Below, one piece after another: positions 49,206-56,683 of a stretch of DNA of 56,683 bases. The notes below the pieces were generated by a model. The model did no database searches and was not told the origin of the DNA. It was given only the letters and a program-made list of their open reading frames with translations. Location of the stretch: contig CACGBK010000002.1 in the NCBI GenBank assembly GCA_902571385.1, forward strand, positions 1-56,683, given 5' to 3'. Numbering within the stretch: position 1 is the stretch's first letter; every line of letters begins with the position of its first letter. The stretch is from an uncultured Candidatus Actinomarina sp. (GTDB lineage: Bacteria > Actinomycetota > Acidimicrobiia > Actinomarinales > Actinomarinaceae). The translations under genes were made by a program, and so were the position numbers.

Positions 49206-49994
49206 ATGAATAAAGAACAACCTTATACAATTATTACTGGAGCTGGGAATGGTATTGGTAAAGAAGTTGCATTAAAAATAGGAAAAAATAAAAATGTTGT
49301 TTGTATCTCAAAATCAGAAAGTTGTAAAAGAACAGCAAATTTAATTGGAAAAAATGCAAAATTTTTAATTAGTGACCTGTCAATAATTGCAGAAGCAAAA
49401 AAAGGAATTGTTGACTTATTAGATTCAGATAAAATAAGCGTTGATACATTTATTCATTGTGCTGGAACGATTGGCGAAAGCGGTCCACTCGAAAAGACAA
49501 ATTCAGAAAACTGGGAAAAAGTTTTCAATGTTAATTTATTCTCTGGAATACTATTTGTAAAAGAACTTCTTCCAGTTTTCAAAAAACAAAAGTTTGGAAA
49601 ATTCATTTTCTTTTCTGGAGGTGGTAGCTCATATGGATATTCAGTATTGCCACAATACTCAGCATCAAAAACTTCACTAGTAAGGTTTGTGGAAAATTTA
49701 GAAATTGAATTAAGTAACTATGAGAATATATCAAGCCATATTATTGCACCTGGTGCAGTTAACACAGAAATGTTCAAAGAAGTAAGGAAGCATGAAGCTG
49801 ATTACGGAAAATCTTCTGAAATACGAAGTTTTTCAGAAACTGAAGATGTAGTAGATTTTGTTGATTTCTTAGTAAATCACAATTGCAAAAAATTATCTGG
49901 AAGATTGATTCATATTCGTGATGATTGGAAAGAAAAAATTCTTAATGAGGTTGATATTAGCGATCAACTTTGGAAATTAAGAAGGATAGAATAA
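49206..49994 (+). CDS. Short-chain dehydrogenase/reductase
   Basis: 262 aa from the ATG at 49206; a GTG at 49200 is also in frame. Motifs TGAGNGIGKE (12-21), HCAGTIG, FNVNLFSG, and the intact YSASKTSL active site (YxxxK) after the catalytic SGGG-S. In glycan clusters such enzymes reduce sugar-nucleotide keto groups. Its stop TAA overlaps the next gene's ATG. Confidence 0.85.
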   Translation: MNKEQPYTIITGAGNGIGKEVALKIGKNKNVVCISKSESCKRTANLIGKNAKFLISDLSIIAEAKKGIVDLLDSDKISVDTFIHCAGTIGESGPLEKTNSENWEKVFNVNLFSGILFVKELLPVFKKQKFGKFIFFSGGGSSYGYSVLPQYSASKTSLVRFVENLEIELSNYENISSHIIAPGAVNTEMFKEVRKHEADYGKSSEIRSFSETEDVVDFVDFLVNHNCKKLSGRLIHIRDDWKEKILNEVDISDQLWKLRRIE

Positions 49995-51001
49995 TGAAAG
50001 TTTTATTATTTGGTTATGGACTAATTGGAAAAGAAAGGTATAAAGCTTTAATTGAGTTAAATATTTCTTCTGAACACGATATAGACATTGTTGATCCAAA
50101 CAAAGGTCAAGAAACTATAGCAACTCCAAATTTAAAAAATAAAACTGTAGTAAACAAAGAGTTAAATTTTATTGATCAAAGCAGAATCAAAGAACATTAT
50201 GACTTAATTATTATTTCTGCACCCCATATTGAATCTAGAGATTTGCTATTTAAATATAGTCATTTAAGTGATTTAATTTTAATTGAAAAACCAATGGGCT
50301 TAAATGTAGAAGATGCAATTAAGATTGATAAACTTTCAAAAAGAAATAAAAACATTTATGTTGGGCTAAATTACCGTTTTTTTCCTCCAATTATGAAACT
50401 AAAGCAAGACTTAATTGAAGAAAAGTTTGGAAAAATATTAAGCATATCAATGACAATTGGTTTAGGACACCAAGAAAACGCAGAAAAAAGCTGGAGACTT
50501 GATCCTAAACAAATACCTTACGGATCATTAATTGATCCAGGAATACATATACTTGATCTTATTAAATATCTTTTTGGAGATATAAATTCAATAAAATCAC
50601 ATTCATCAGGAAATGTATGGAATAAAAATTTCTTTGAAGATATTGTTTTTATTGCTAAAACAACTTCAGACGCAAATTTAATGGTCAATATCTCTAATGT
50701 AATGTGGAGGAGCACATTTAAAATTCAAGTAATTGGAACATCTGGATATGGAATTATAGAAGGAAGAGGCCGATCATATGGAAAACAAATTTACAAAACA
50801 GGATTGAAATGGGGCTGGAGCCAGAACACAACACAAAGAGAGTCAGAAATAATTGTATCTGAATCAGATTGTGAGAATTCTTTCACAGATGAATTAAAAG
50901 ATATACTTATCGAGGGAAATAAAATTGCTGCCACATCGAAAGATGGACTCAATGCAATGAAATTACTTGATGATATAGACAAAACTCTAAAATCTACTTA
51001 G
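49994..51001 (+). CDS. Gfo/Idh/MocA-family oxidoreductase
   Basis: 335 aa. ATG at 49994 overlaps the SDR stop and has AAGGAT before it; the TTG further upstream is less likely. Rossmann start VLLFGYGLIGKERYKAL, IIISAPHIESRDLL, EKP motif LIEKPMGLNVEDAI, and DPGIHILDLIKYLFG with the conserved H. Oxidises or reduces a sugar or sugar nucleotide. Coupled with the SDR, so the two may act on one activated sugar. Confidence 0.88.
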   Translation: MKVLLFGYGLIGKERYKALIELNISSEHDIDIVDPNKGQETIATPNLKNKTVVNKELNFIDQSRIKEHYDLIIISAPHIESRDLLFKYSHLSDLILIEKPMGLNVEDAIKIDKLSKRNKNIYVGLNYRFFPPIMKLKQDLIEEKFGKILSISMTIGLGHQENAEKSWRLDPKQIPYGSLIDPGIHILDLIKYLFGDINSIKSHSSGNVWNKNFFEDIVFIAKTTSDANLMVNISNVMWRSTFKIQVIGTSGYGIIEGRGRSYGKQIYKTGLKWGWSQNTTQRESEIIVSESDCENSFTDELKDILIEGNKIAATSKDGLNAMKLLDDIDKTLKST

Positions 51002-51077
51002 AAAATAAAAACATTATTAGATTTATAAATCTATGAAAATGTAAATACTTTTTATTTGCTAAAGTAAGTAATATCTA

Positions 51078-52817
51078 ATGTTTAAAGAATTGATTAAAAA
51101 TCAAAACAAAAAAAATTTTATTTTAATCTTGTTTTTTGTGCATCAAATTTTCTACTCTTTAAAAGCAAGTTTTCATTGGGATGATATAGGAACTATATGG
51201 GCAGCAGGAAAATTTATTGAAAAATTAAAAATAACAGTAACGGATTTCAACAATCCTTTATTGTCAAATTATACAGGTGAAGAATTTTATGGTGTTTTTG
51301 CTTCACTTCCGGTACACATACTTACAAGGGCAACAAGTAGTATTTCTTTTCTTTCAAATTTGCTAATTGAATTCAACGTATTTTCTAACGAATTTGATTA
51401 TTATTTTTTTCTAAGACACTTCTTCTTAACTCTTTATGTGGTTGCTCTTTTGTTAATAATTTCCAGGAAAATTCAAAAAGAATCATCTGCAGAATTTAGT
51501 TTTTGGTTTGTTTTGCTTTTATGTCTTTATCCTAGTTTTAACGGCCATTCTATCTTCAACATGACGGACATTCCACTTGCGTTAAATATGTTCACAGCCT
51601 CTATTTTTTACATAAGTTATTTTTATAAATTACCAAAAGTTTATGACTTAACAATTAAGACATCTTTAATCGTTGGTTTTTTATTTGGATCCTGTTTATT
51701 AATTAGAGCAACATCACTAATATTCCTATTTCCTCTTTTTTTATTTATATTATTAAGAATAAAAAATGCTAGAGATTTTTCTAAATTCTTGTTATCGAAC
51801 TTTAAGATTATGTCTTTTGCATTTTTATTTTATTTTTTAGGATCTCCTTCAATGTGGAGATATCCGCTTAAATATATAAATACTATTTTGAGTTATCAAT
51901 TTGATAATCCTTGGAGAGGTGTAACACTTACAAACGGTACTTATGTTGATGCGGTAAATCCGCCTATCTCATATTTAGCTACATGGTTTTTATACAAAAC
52001 TCCTATACTTATATTATTTTTCATTGTCATTGCATTATTTAAATTAAAGACATCTACAAAAGATCCACTTAAAAATTTTTCAATATTTATTATTATCTAT
52101 ACTTTTTCTCTTCATGTAATTTTTTCTCCACTTACATATAATGGAATAAGGCATTATCTATTTCTAGTTCCTTTTTTAATATATCTATCAACTCATGGTT
52201 TTTTTCATTTATATGAAAAAACCAAGAAATATAAGATTTTGATCCTAATACCAACCCTCATTTATTTAATCTTTACCCAAATTTCTTATGATCAATATAA
52301 GTATGTTTACTTCAACGAGCTTACCCCAACTCAAGGAATGTCAGAATATTGTGAAGACATAAATGGTTGTGGAAATTGGATACTTGACTACTGGGGTTTG
52401 TCTGGAAAGGAATCAGCCAAAATGCTTGAAAAATATAACTTTGAACATCTCTATATTTGTAGTCCTCAATTTACAACGACTGTTTATATGGATCATAGTG
52501 AAATTGATATTGACAATTTTTGGTATTTTAAAAATGGCGTGCCAGTTTACAATGAAACTTCAGGTTTTGATCAATATGAACTTATATATTCTGAAGGGCA
52601 TTTCAAAAATGCAATAAAAAATGAAAACATATCTAAAATGCACGTCCATTCAATCTATCTTCCTCATAAACCAATGGATACGTGTAATTTTTTCCAAATA
52701 GAAAATCAATTCGATATAAATTGTGAGTATCTTGATTCTGTCAGTAGAAATATTAGAAGTTCAGAAGTTTATTTCTCTTTTTTGTCAGAATGTACTTTTA
52801 CTAAAATTACAAATTAG
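51078..52817 (+). CDS. GT-C polytopic membrane glycosyltransferase (PMT/ArnT-like)
   Basis: 579 aa, about 10-12 hydrophobic helices. The acidic HWDD (about 36-39) after the first helix is the GT-C catalytic position. FNGHSIFNMTDIPLALNMF recalls the dolichyl/polyprenyl-mannosyltransferase second loop. C-terminal extracytoplasmic domain (about 400-579) has several cysteines. Probably moves sugar from a lipid phosphate to an external acceptor. It overlaps the GT2 gene (52807) by 11 bp. Confidence 0.7.
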   Translation: MFKELIKNQNKKNFILILFFVHQIFYSLKASFHWDDIGTIWAAGKFIEKLKITVTDFNNPLLSNYTGEEFYGVFASLPVHILTRATSSISFLSNLLIEFNVFSNEFDYYFFLRHFFLTLYVVALLLIISRKIQKESSAEFSFWFVLLLCLYPSFNGHSIFNMTDIPLALNMFTASIFYISYFYKLPKVYDLTIKTSLIVGFLFGSCLLIRATSLIFLFPLFLFILLRIKNARDFSKFLLSNFKIMSFAFLFYFLGSPSMWRYPLKYINTILSYQFDNPWRGVTLTNGTYVDAVNPPISYLATWFLYKTPILILFFIVIALFKLKTSTKDPLKNFSIFIIIYTFSLHVIFSPLTYNGIRHYLFLVPFLIYLSTHGFFHLYEKTKKYKILILIPTLIYLIFTQISYDQYKYVYFNELTPTQGMSEYCEDINGCGNWILDYWGLSGKESAKMLEKYNFEHLYICSPQFTTTVYMDHSEIDIDNFWYFKNGVPVYNETSGFDQYELIYSEGHFKNAIKNENISKMHVHSIYLPHKPMDTCNFFQIENQFDINCEYLDSVSRNIRSSEVYFSFLSECTFTKITN

Positions 52818-53766
52818 CTTTATCAACATCTCCATAGTACTTATCAATGATGTACTGAGGCCGGTTTTTGACTTGATCTGATATTTGTCCAATATATATT
52901 CCCAATATGCCCATAAAAAATAACTGTACTCCTCCAATAAACAATATCGATATGACAATTGTAGGATTGCCGATAGGAAAATCTACCAAACCATTTAATT
53001 TAAAATATAAATAAAAGAAGCCAATAATTATTGAAAGTAAAGAAATAAAGATCCCCAAAATAATACTCATGTTTAGTAACTTATTTGAAAAAGTTGTAAG
53101 TGCATTTAAACCAAATGTAATGCTCCCAAAAAAACGTGAATACTTTGTTTCCCCTTCGTTTCTTTTTGGTCTTACAAAATTTATATTTGTTTGCTTGAAA
53201 CCAACATATGAGACCATACCCCTAAGGAAAGGGTTAAAGTCACTAAATTTATTTATTTCATTTACAACTTTTTGATCCATTAATCTAAACTCGCCAACAT
53301 TTGTAGGTATTTCTAAATAAGATAATTTTGACACCATATACATACCAATTTTTGATGTTATCTTATTGATAAAACTTATTTTTTCTCTTTTGAGTCTTTT
53401 ACCGTAAACAACATCAAAACCCTCGTTCCATTTTGTAATCATATCTGGAATGATGTCTACGGGATCTTGACCGTCTACATCCATAACAACAACACTTTTT
53501 CCATTTGTATGCCTTAGACCGGCCATAATGCATTTGTGTTGACCAAATCTTCGACTCATTACTAGAGTCTTAAATTTATTCGGATTTTTAATTGAAAATT
53601 TCATTAAAATTTCTTCAGTTTCATCATCTGAGGGATCACATACAAAAATTATTTCAAAATTGTTTTTAATAATTGTTTCTACTTCGTTTACAAAATTTTT
53701 TATGTTCGCTGCTTCACTATAAACTGGTACAACAATGGATATAAGAGGGGCATCTTTTATTGTCAT
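52807..53766 (-). CDS. GtrB/DPM1-like GT2 polyprenyl-phosphate glycosyltransferase
   Basis: 319 aa. N-terminal GT-A: SIVVPVYSEAANIKNFV, VMDVDGQDPVDIIPDM (DxD), YGKRLKREKIS and FLRGMVSYVGFKQ. C-terminal two helices (LSIIIGFFYLYFKL; ILFIGGVQLFFMGILGIYIGQI). This architecture loads sugar onto undecaprenyl phosphate, and the GT-C protein next to it could use the product. Confidence 0.88.
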   Translation of the reverse strand: MTIKDAPLISIVVPVYSEAANIKNFVNEVETIIKNNFEIIFVCDPSDDETEEILMKFSIKNPNKFKTLVMSRRFGQHKCIMAGLRHTNGKSVVVMDVDGQDPVDIIPDMITKWNEGFDVVYGKRLKREKISFINKITSKIGMYMVSKLSYLEIPTNVGEFRLMDQKVVNEINKFSDFNPFLRGMVSYVGFKQTNINFVRPKRNEGETKYSRFFGSITFGLNALTTFSNKLLNMSIILGIFISLLSIIIGFFYLYFKLNGLVDFPIGNPTIVISILFIGGVQLFFMGILGIYIGQISDQVKNRPQYIIDKYYGDVDKANL

Positions 53767-53862
53767 GTTTTCCTAATAGACTATATATTTAATTCTAAGA
53801 CGAAAAATTTTATTTTTTTAATATTTTTTATATAACTTATATTTTTCTACTGTTTTTCAAGA

Positions 53863-53868
53863 TAATAT
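53863..53868 (+). promoter_or_regulatory. -10 box for leaderless epimerase transcript
   Basis: TAATAT ends 6 nt before the ATG at 53875. Confidence 0.45.
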
Positions 53869-53874
53869 TCATAT

Positions 53875-54834
53875 ATGAGTATTTTGATAACGGGAGCAGC
53901 AGGTTTTATTGGAAGCCATCTGTCTGAAGAATTCATTAATAAGGGAATGAAAGTTATTGGAGTTGATAATTACCAATTAGGTAGAAAAAAAAACATTGAA
54001 AAAATAATTGATCACAAAAATTTTCATTTCATAAATTCAGATATTCTTGATGACAACTTCATAAAATTAGTAAATAAAAAAACAGAGAATATTGATGAGA
54101 TTTGGCACTTTGCCGCATCAAGTGATATTCAAAGTGGTACACAAAATTATTTACTTGATATGAACAATACATTTTTAACTACAGCTGCAGTATGCAATTT
54201 AGCTGAACAACTAAATATATTGAAAATATACTTCGCTTCTTCAGGAGCTGTTTACGGTAATAAAAGAGGTAGATTAAGTGAAAATAATTTGTGTGAACCC
54301 ATATCTTTTTATGGAACTTTTAAATTATCCTCTGAAAATTTTTTACGATCTAATTTTGAAAGATTCTTAACCAAAGTAGTTATTTTCAGGTTTTCAAACA
54401 TCATTGGTAGTCATGCAACTCATGGCGTTATATATGATTTTATAAAAAAATTAAAAAATGACTCAGATACTTTAGAAGTTTTAGGTGATGGAACCCAACA
54501 AAAACCCTATCTTCATGTGAATGAGTTAATTGATTCAATGATGTTTATAAATTCAAAAATTGGTGAAGGATTTAATATTTTTAATATTGGACCAAACGAT
54601 GATGGCGCAAAAGTTAAAGAAATTGCAAACATAGTCATTGAGGAAATGTCTCTGAATCCAAAAATTAGTTTTGGTTCAGAGAATAGAGGTTGGGTTGGTG
54701 ACATTCCAAAAATTCAGTTTGATACAAATAAGTTAATTAAATTAGGTTGGGAACCAAGCTTTTCATCCTTAGAGGCTGTGAGAATTGCGACTAAAGAAAT
54801 TATTGCAGAAAATAAGAGCTTACAAGTTGATTAA
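53875..54834 (+). CDS. NAD-dependent epimerase/dehydratase (extended SDR)
   Basis: 319 aa. LITGAAGFIGSHLSEEF (Rossmann), DNYQLGRKKNIE, HFAASSDIQ, SSGAVYGN, the YGTFK active site (YxxxK) and RFSNIIG. The C-terminal half has YLHVNELIDSM and GWEPSFSS, typical of UDP- or GDP-sugar epimerases and dehydratases. Its tail overlaps the end of GmhB on the other strand by 35 bp. Confidence 0.88.
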   Translation: MSILITGAAGFIGSHLSEEFINKGMKVIGVDNYQLGRKKNIEKIIDHKNFHFINSDILDDNFIKLVNKKTENIDEIWHFAASSDIQSGTQNYLLDMNNTFLTTAAVCNLAEQLNILKIYFASSGAVYGNKRGRLSENNLCEPISFYGTFKLSSENFLRSNFERFLTKVVIFRFSNIIGSHATHGVIYDFIKKLKNDSDTLEVLGDGTQQKPYLHVNELIDSMMFINSKIGEGFNIFNIGPNDDGAKVKEIANIVIEEMSLNPKISFGSENRGWVGDIPKIQFDTNKLIKLGWEPSFSSLEAVRIATKEIIAENKSLQVD

Positions 54835-55345
54835 AATCACTCAAATTATCTATTTTAAAATCAGGAATTAAATTTTCTTCCATAACTTTGGATGAAGATG
54901 GGTCATAAGAATATTCTTTTTCTAACAAAATTGTTTTAAGGCCGGCAGATTTTCCTGCCTGAATATCGACCCACCTATCTCCAAATATCCATGAATTTTT
55001 TGAGTCAATATTATATTTTTTGATTAATCGATTTAGCATAAATGGGTTTGGCTTTTTTTTATTTGTATCATCTTCAATTTCAATTTCAATATCGTCAAAA
55101 ACTAACTTTTTATTGATAATTTTATTTATCTCCATGAGATTGTTTTTAGACAAACTACCTCTTGCTACATCAGGTTGGTTAGTTACAATAAATATTTTAA
55201 AAAATCTTTTTAATTTATTTATGGAGTCAAAAATTTCATAATTTAGAACCAGTTCTTTAGTATTATTTGGTGGCCTTAATGATCCATCATCTCTAACTAG
55301 CTCATTCAATATTCCATCTCGATCAAAAAAAAATCCTTTATTCAT
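54800..55345 (-). CDS. gmhB: HAD-type D,D-heptose 1,7-bisphosphate phosphatase-like
   Basis: 181 aa. Start ATG at 55345 overlaps the HddC-like stop by 8 bp; an upstream ATG at 55387 is less likely. FFFDRDGILNELV (HAD motif I, DRD), VTNQPDVARG (motif II), KKPNPFMLNRLIKKY (motif III Lys) and IFGDRWVDIQAG (motif IV). Removes phosphate C7 in heptose nucleotide synthesis. Histidinol-phosphatase-type relatives are alternatives. Confidence 0.85.
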   Translation of the reverse strand: MNKGFFFDRDGILNELVRDDGSLRPPNNTKELVLNYEIFDSINKLKRFFKIFIVTNQPDVARGSLSKNNLMEINKIINKKLVFDDIEIEIEDDTNKKKPNPFMLNRLIKKYNIDSKNSWIFGDRWVDIQAGKSAGLKTILLEKEYSYDPSSSKVMEENLIPDFKIDNLSDFNQLVSSYFLQ

Positions 55346-56069
55346 CCCAAAGCTGCTCCAGTTTTTTGTGTTTAAGTAGATTATCAAGTGTTTTGTATGA
55401 TTTTATATTTCCCATCTCATAGAACCTTTTGAGGACTTTCAGATGATAAACAGACTTTTTATCAATTAAACGTTTTATGATTTTGTCTAAATCTACATAT
55501 TCATTTTCTAAATTATAAAAAGCACTCTTTTTGAAAATCAAACCTCCGTAATCTACATAATTTTTCTGAACAGATGACTTTTTTGAATAATTGATTATCT
55601 CATTATTTTTAAATTCAATATTTGCTTTTTCTTCAACAAGATTTTTTGGAATTATTGTCATTAAGGAATCTTTCTTAGATTCAAAGAATGCTTTTTGTGC
55701 TTCAAGAACATTAAAGTTTAGTAACGTATCACCATACATAATCCAAAAAATATCAGGTAAATTATCTAAATTGTTTATTATTGCTCCACCAGTACCCATT
55801 CTCTTTTTTCCGTCAAATAAAAAGCTGAATTTGAAGTCATAGCTATTTAAGTATTCTTGAAACTTCTTAGTAGTTAATTCAGACTCTTCATGAATTAAAA
55901 AAATTATTTCTTTAAAACCTAGTCTTTTTAAATTATCTAAATATTCTTCTATAAATAGTCGATTACCTATTGGAGTAAATATCTTTAGATCAGAATTACC
56001 AATTTTTTTTAATCTAGTACCCTCTCCTCCAGCTAGAACCAACAATGGTAAGACAGTTTTATAGCTCAA
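55338..56069 (-). CDS. Heptose/sugar-1-phosphate nucleotidyltransferase (HddC-like)
   Basis: 243 aa. LVLAGGEGTRLKKIG (nucleotide loop) with K29 in LKIFTPIG, ENYLDNLKRLGFKEI, MGTGGAIINNL, and WIMYGDTLL (metal Asp). N-terminal NTP_transferase fold only. With GmhB and a GHMP kinase beside it, it probably makes GDP-D-glycero-alpha-D-manno-heptose. The overlap with GmhB and 11 bp with the kinase show a unit. Confidence 0.82.
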   Translation of the reverse strand: MSYKTVLPLLVLAGGEGTRLKKIGNSDLKIFTPIGNRLFIEEYLDNLKRLGFKEIIFLIHEESELTTKKFQEYLNSYDFKFSFLFDGKKRMGTGGAIINNLDNLPDIFWIMYGDTLLNFNVLEAQKAFFESKKDSLMTIIPKNLVEEKANIEFKNNEIINYSKKSSVQKNYVDYGGLIFKKSAFYNLENEYVDLDKIIKRLIDKKSVYHLKVLKRFYEMGNIKSYKTLDNLLKHKKLEQLWDE

Positions 56070-56683
56070 AGGAGACTATCCCACTTTTGTCAATTTTAAA
56101 GTCATCAAAACTCATTTTATTTATATTAAGGTATGATTTCATATCTTTTAATTTCGAATTAGGACAATGAGTAAGTATAAATCCACCCCCACCAGCACCA
56201 ATTAATTTAGCACCTGAACAACCTAGTTCTAAAAGTGAATTAATGTGCTGATCTATTTCTTTATGAAATAAGGATGGAGATCTTTCTAATTTAATTTTCC
56301 AATGTTTTGTTAGCTCTCTACTTATTTCTTTATAGTTTTCTCTTGAGGACAATATTTTATTTGAACTTATTCCATTTGTTTTTGCTTCCAATAAGTTATC
56401 AAGAATTTTTTTATCCTTTTTTTTACTTAAGATTGTTTTACTCAATTCCTCGGAAGCATTGCGAACCTGATTAGAGTTTATTAGATAGAACTCCTCAAGA
56501 TAATTTTCAAGAACTGGATTAATCTTTAAAAGATCATTACTTTTAACGTATCCTTTTTTGTTAATAGTAAAGTATCTTATTGATCCTAAGCTTGATATAA
56601 ATGGATCTTGTATCCCAACAGGTTCATTCAAAATTTTTATTTCAATATCTGAAGCTAGTTGAGCAATTTTTTGATTTGAGTAA
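56059..56683 (-). CDS. GHMP-family sugar kinase, HddA-like, N-terminus beyond window
   Basis: About 207 residues in the window; the frame runs to the edge (ILNEPVGIQDPFISSLGS and earlier codons remain open), so the N-terminal ATP-binding part lies outside. The C-terminal GHMP motif 3 is LIGAGGGGFILTHC, as in D-glycero-D-manno-heptose 7-phosphate kinase. The reading YSNQKIAQLASDIEI continues upstream. Substrate is inferred from the neighbours. Confidence 0.78.
   Translation of the reverse strand, partial: YSNQKIAQLASDIEIKILNEPVGIQDPFISSLGSIRYFTINKKGYVKSNDLLKINPVLENYLEEFYLINSNQVRNASEELSKTILSKKKDKKILDNLLEAKTNGISSNKILSSRENYKEISRELTKHWKIKLERSPSLFHKEIDQHINSLLELGCSGAKLIGAGGGGFILTHCPNSKLKDMKSYLNINKMSFDDFKIDKSGIVSFEL

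Overview
The window is an AT-rich (roughly one third G+C by eye), densely packed bacterial chromosome segment with short intergenic gaps, many 1-8 bp gene overlaps and no rRNA, CRISPR array, integrase or transposase. A WhiB-type Fe-S regulator, a GlnR-like orphan OmpR-type regulator divergent from a type II glutamine synthetase, a DUF2236 oxygenase-like protein, a P450 and Thr-run lipoprotein linkers point to an actinobacterium. The low G+C and compactness suggest a streamlined uncultured marine lineage (Actinomarinales- or Acidimicrobiia-like). That placement is inference. Several genes carry a TANNNT -10 box exactly 6-7 nt before the start codon, which is the signature of leaderless transcripts.

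Layout: 1-5.1 kb holds two paralogous surface zinc-peptidase-like genes around a PlsC-like acyltransferase, then an SDR, cutA and a DinB protein. 5.1-12.9 kb is housekeeping and accessory metabolism: arsenate reductase, a CREST/ceramidase-like membrane protein, a cystathionine synthase/lyase, a P450, uridine phosphorylase, ribokinase, MsrA and a double ABM-like protein. 13-16.8 kb is panB followed by the conserved rpsF-ssb-rpsR-rplI-dnaB operon. 18-26.5 kb is a complete mannitol phosphotransferase locus (EI, EIIC, EIIB, EIIA, mannitol-1-phosphate dehydrogenase, HPr and an unknown small protein). Two adjacent genes that look like consecutive MEP isoprenoid steps (a DRL-type DXP reductoisomerase candidate and IspD) lie inside it. 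A strong terminator hairpin separates EIIC from EIIB.

26.5-38.1 kb carries CorC/HlyC, a lone receiver domain, NfeD, WhiB, selB-selA, an ErpA/IscA protein, the GlnR-like/GlnII pair, an isolated Nfu N-domain and argS. From 38.1 kb to the end the window is a surface-glycan region with four tRNA genes (Arg, Lys, Asp, Phe): a WecG-type transferase, GT4, a WbaP-like initiating transferase, GT2 enzymes, two FkbM methyltransferases, a GT-D-like protein, an exostosin-like protein, an SDR, a Gfo/Idh/MocA oxidoreductase, a GT-C membrane transferase, an epimerase, and the end of a heptose-nucleotide pathway (GmhB, HddC-like, HddA-like). The region looks modular and exchangeable.

The most unusual object is at 42.9-43.9 kb. 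A single fkbM-type gene begins 2 nt after the 3' end of tRNA-Phe and is bounded on the far side by a perfect 48-bp copy of the tRNA-Phe 3' half. This looks like a one-gene, recombinase-less cargo element inserted into tRNA-Phe. Its gene may be expressed from the tRNA promoter and released as a near-leaderless mRNA when the tRNA 3' end is processed.
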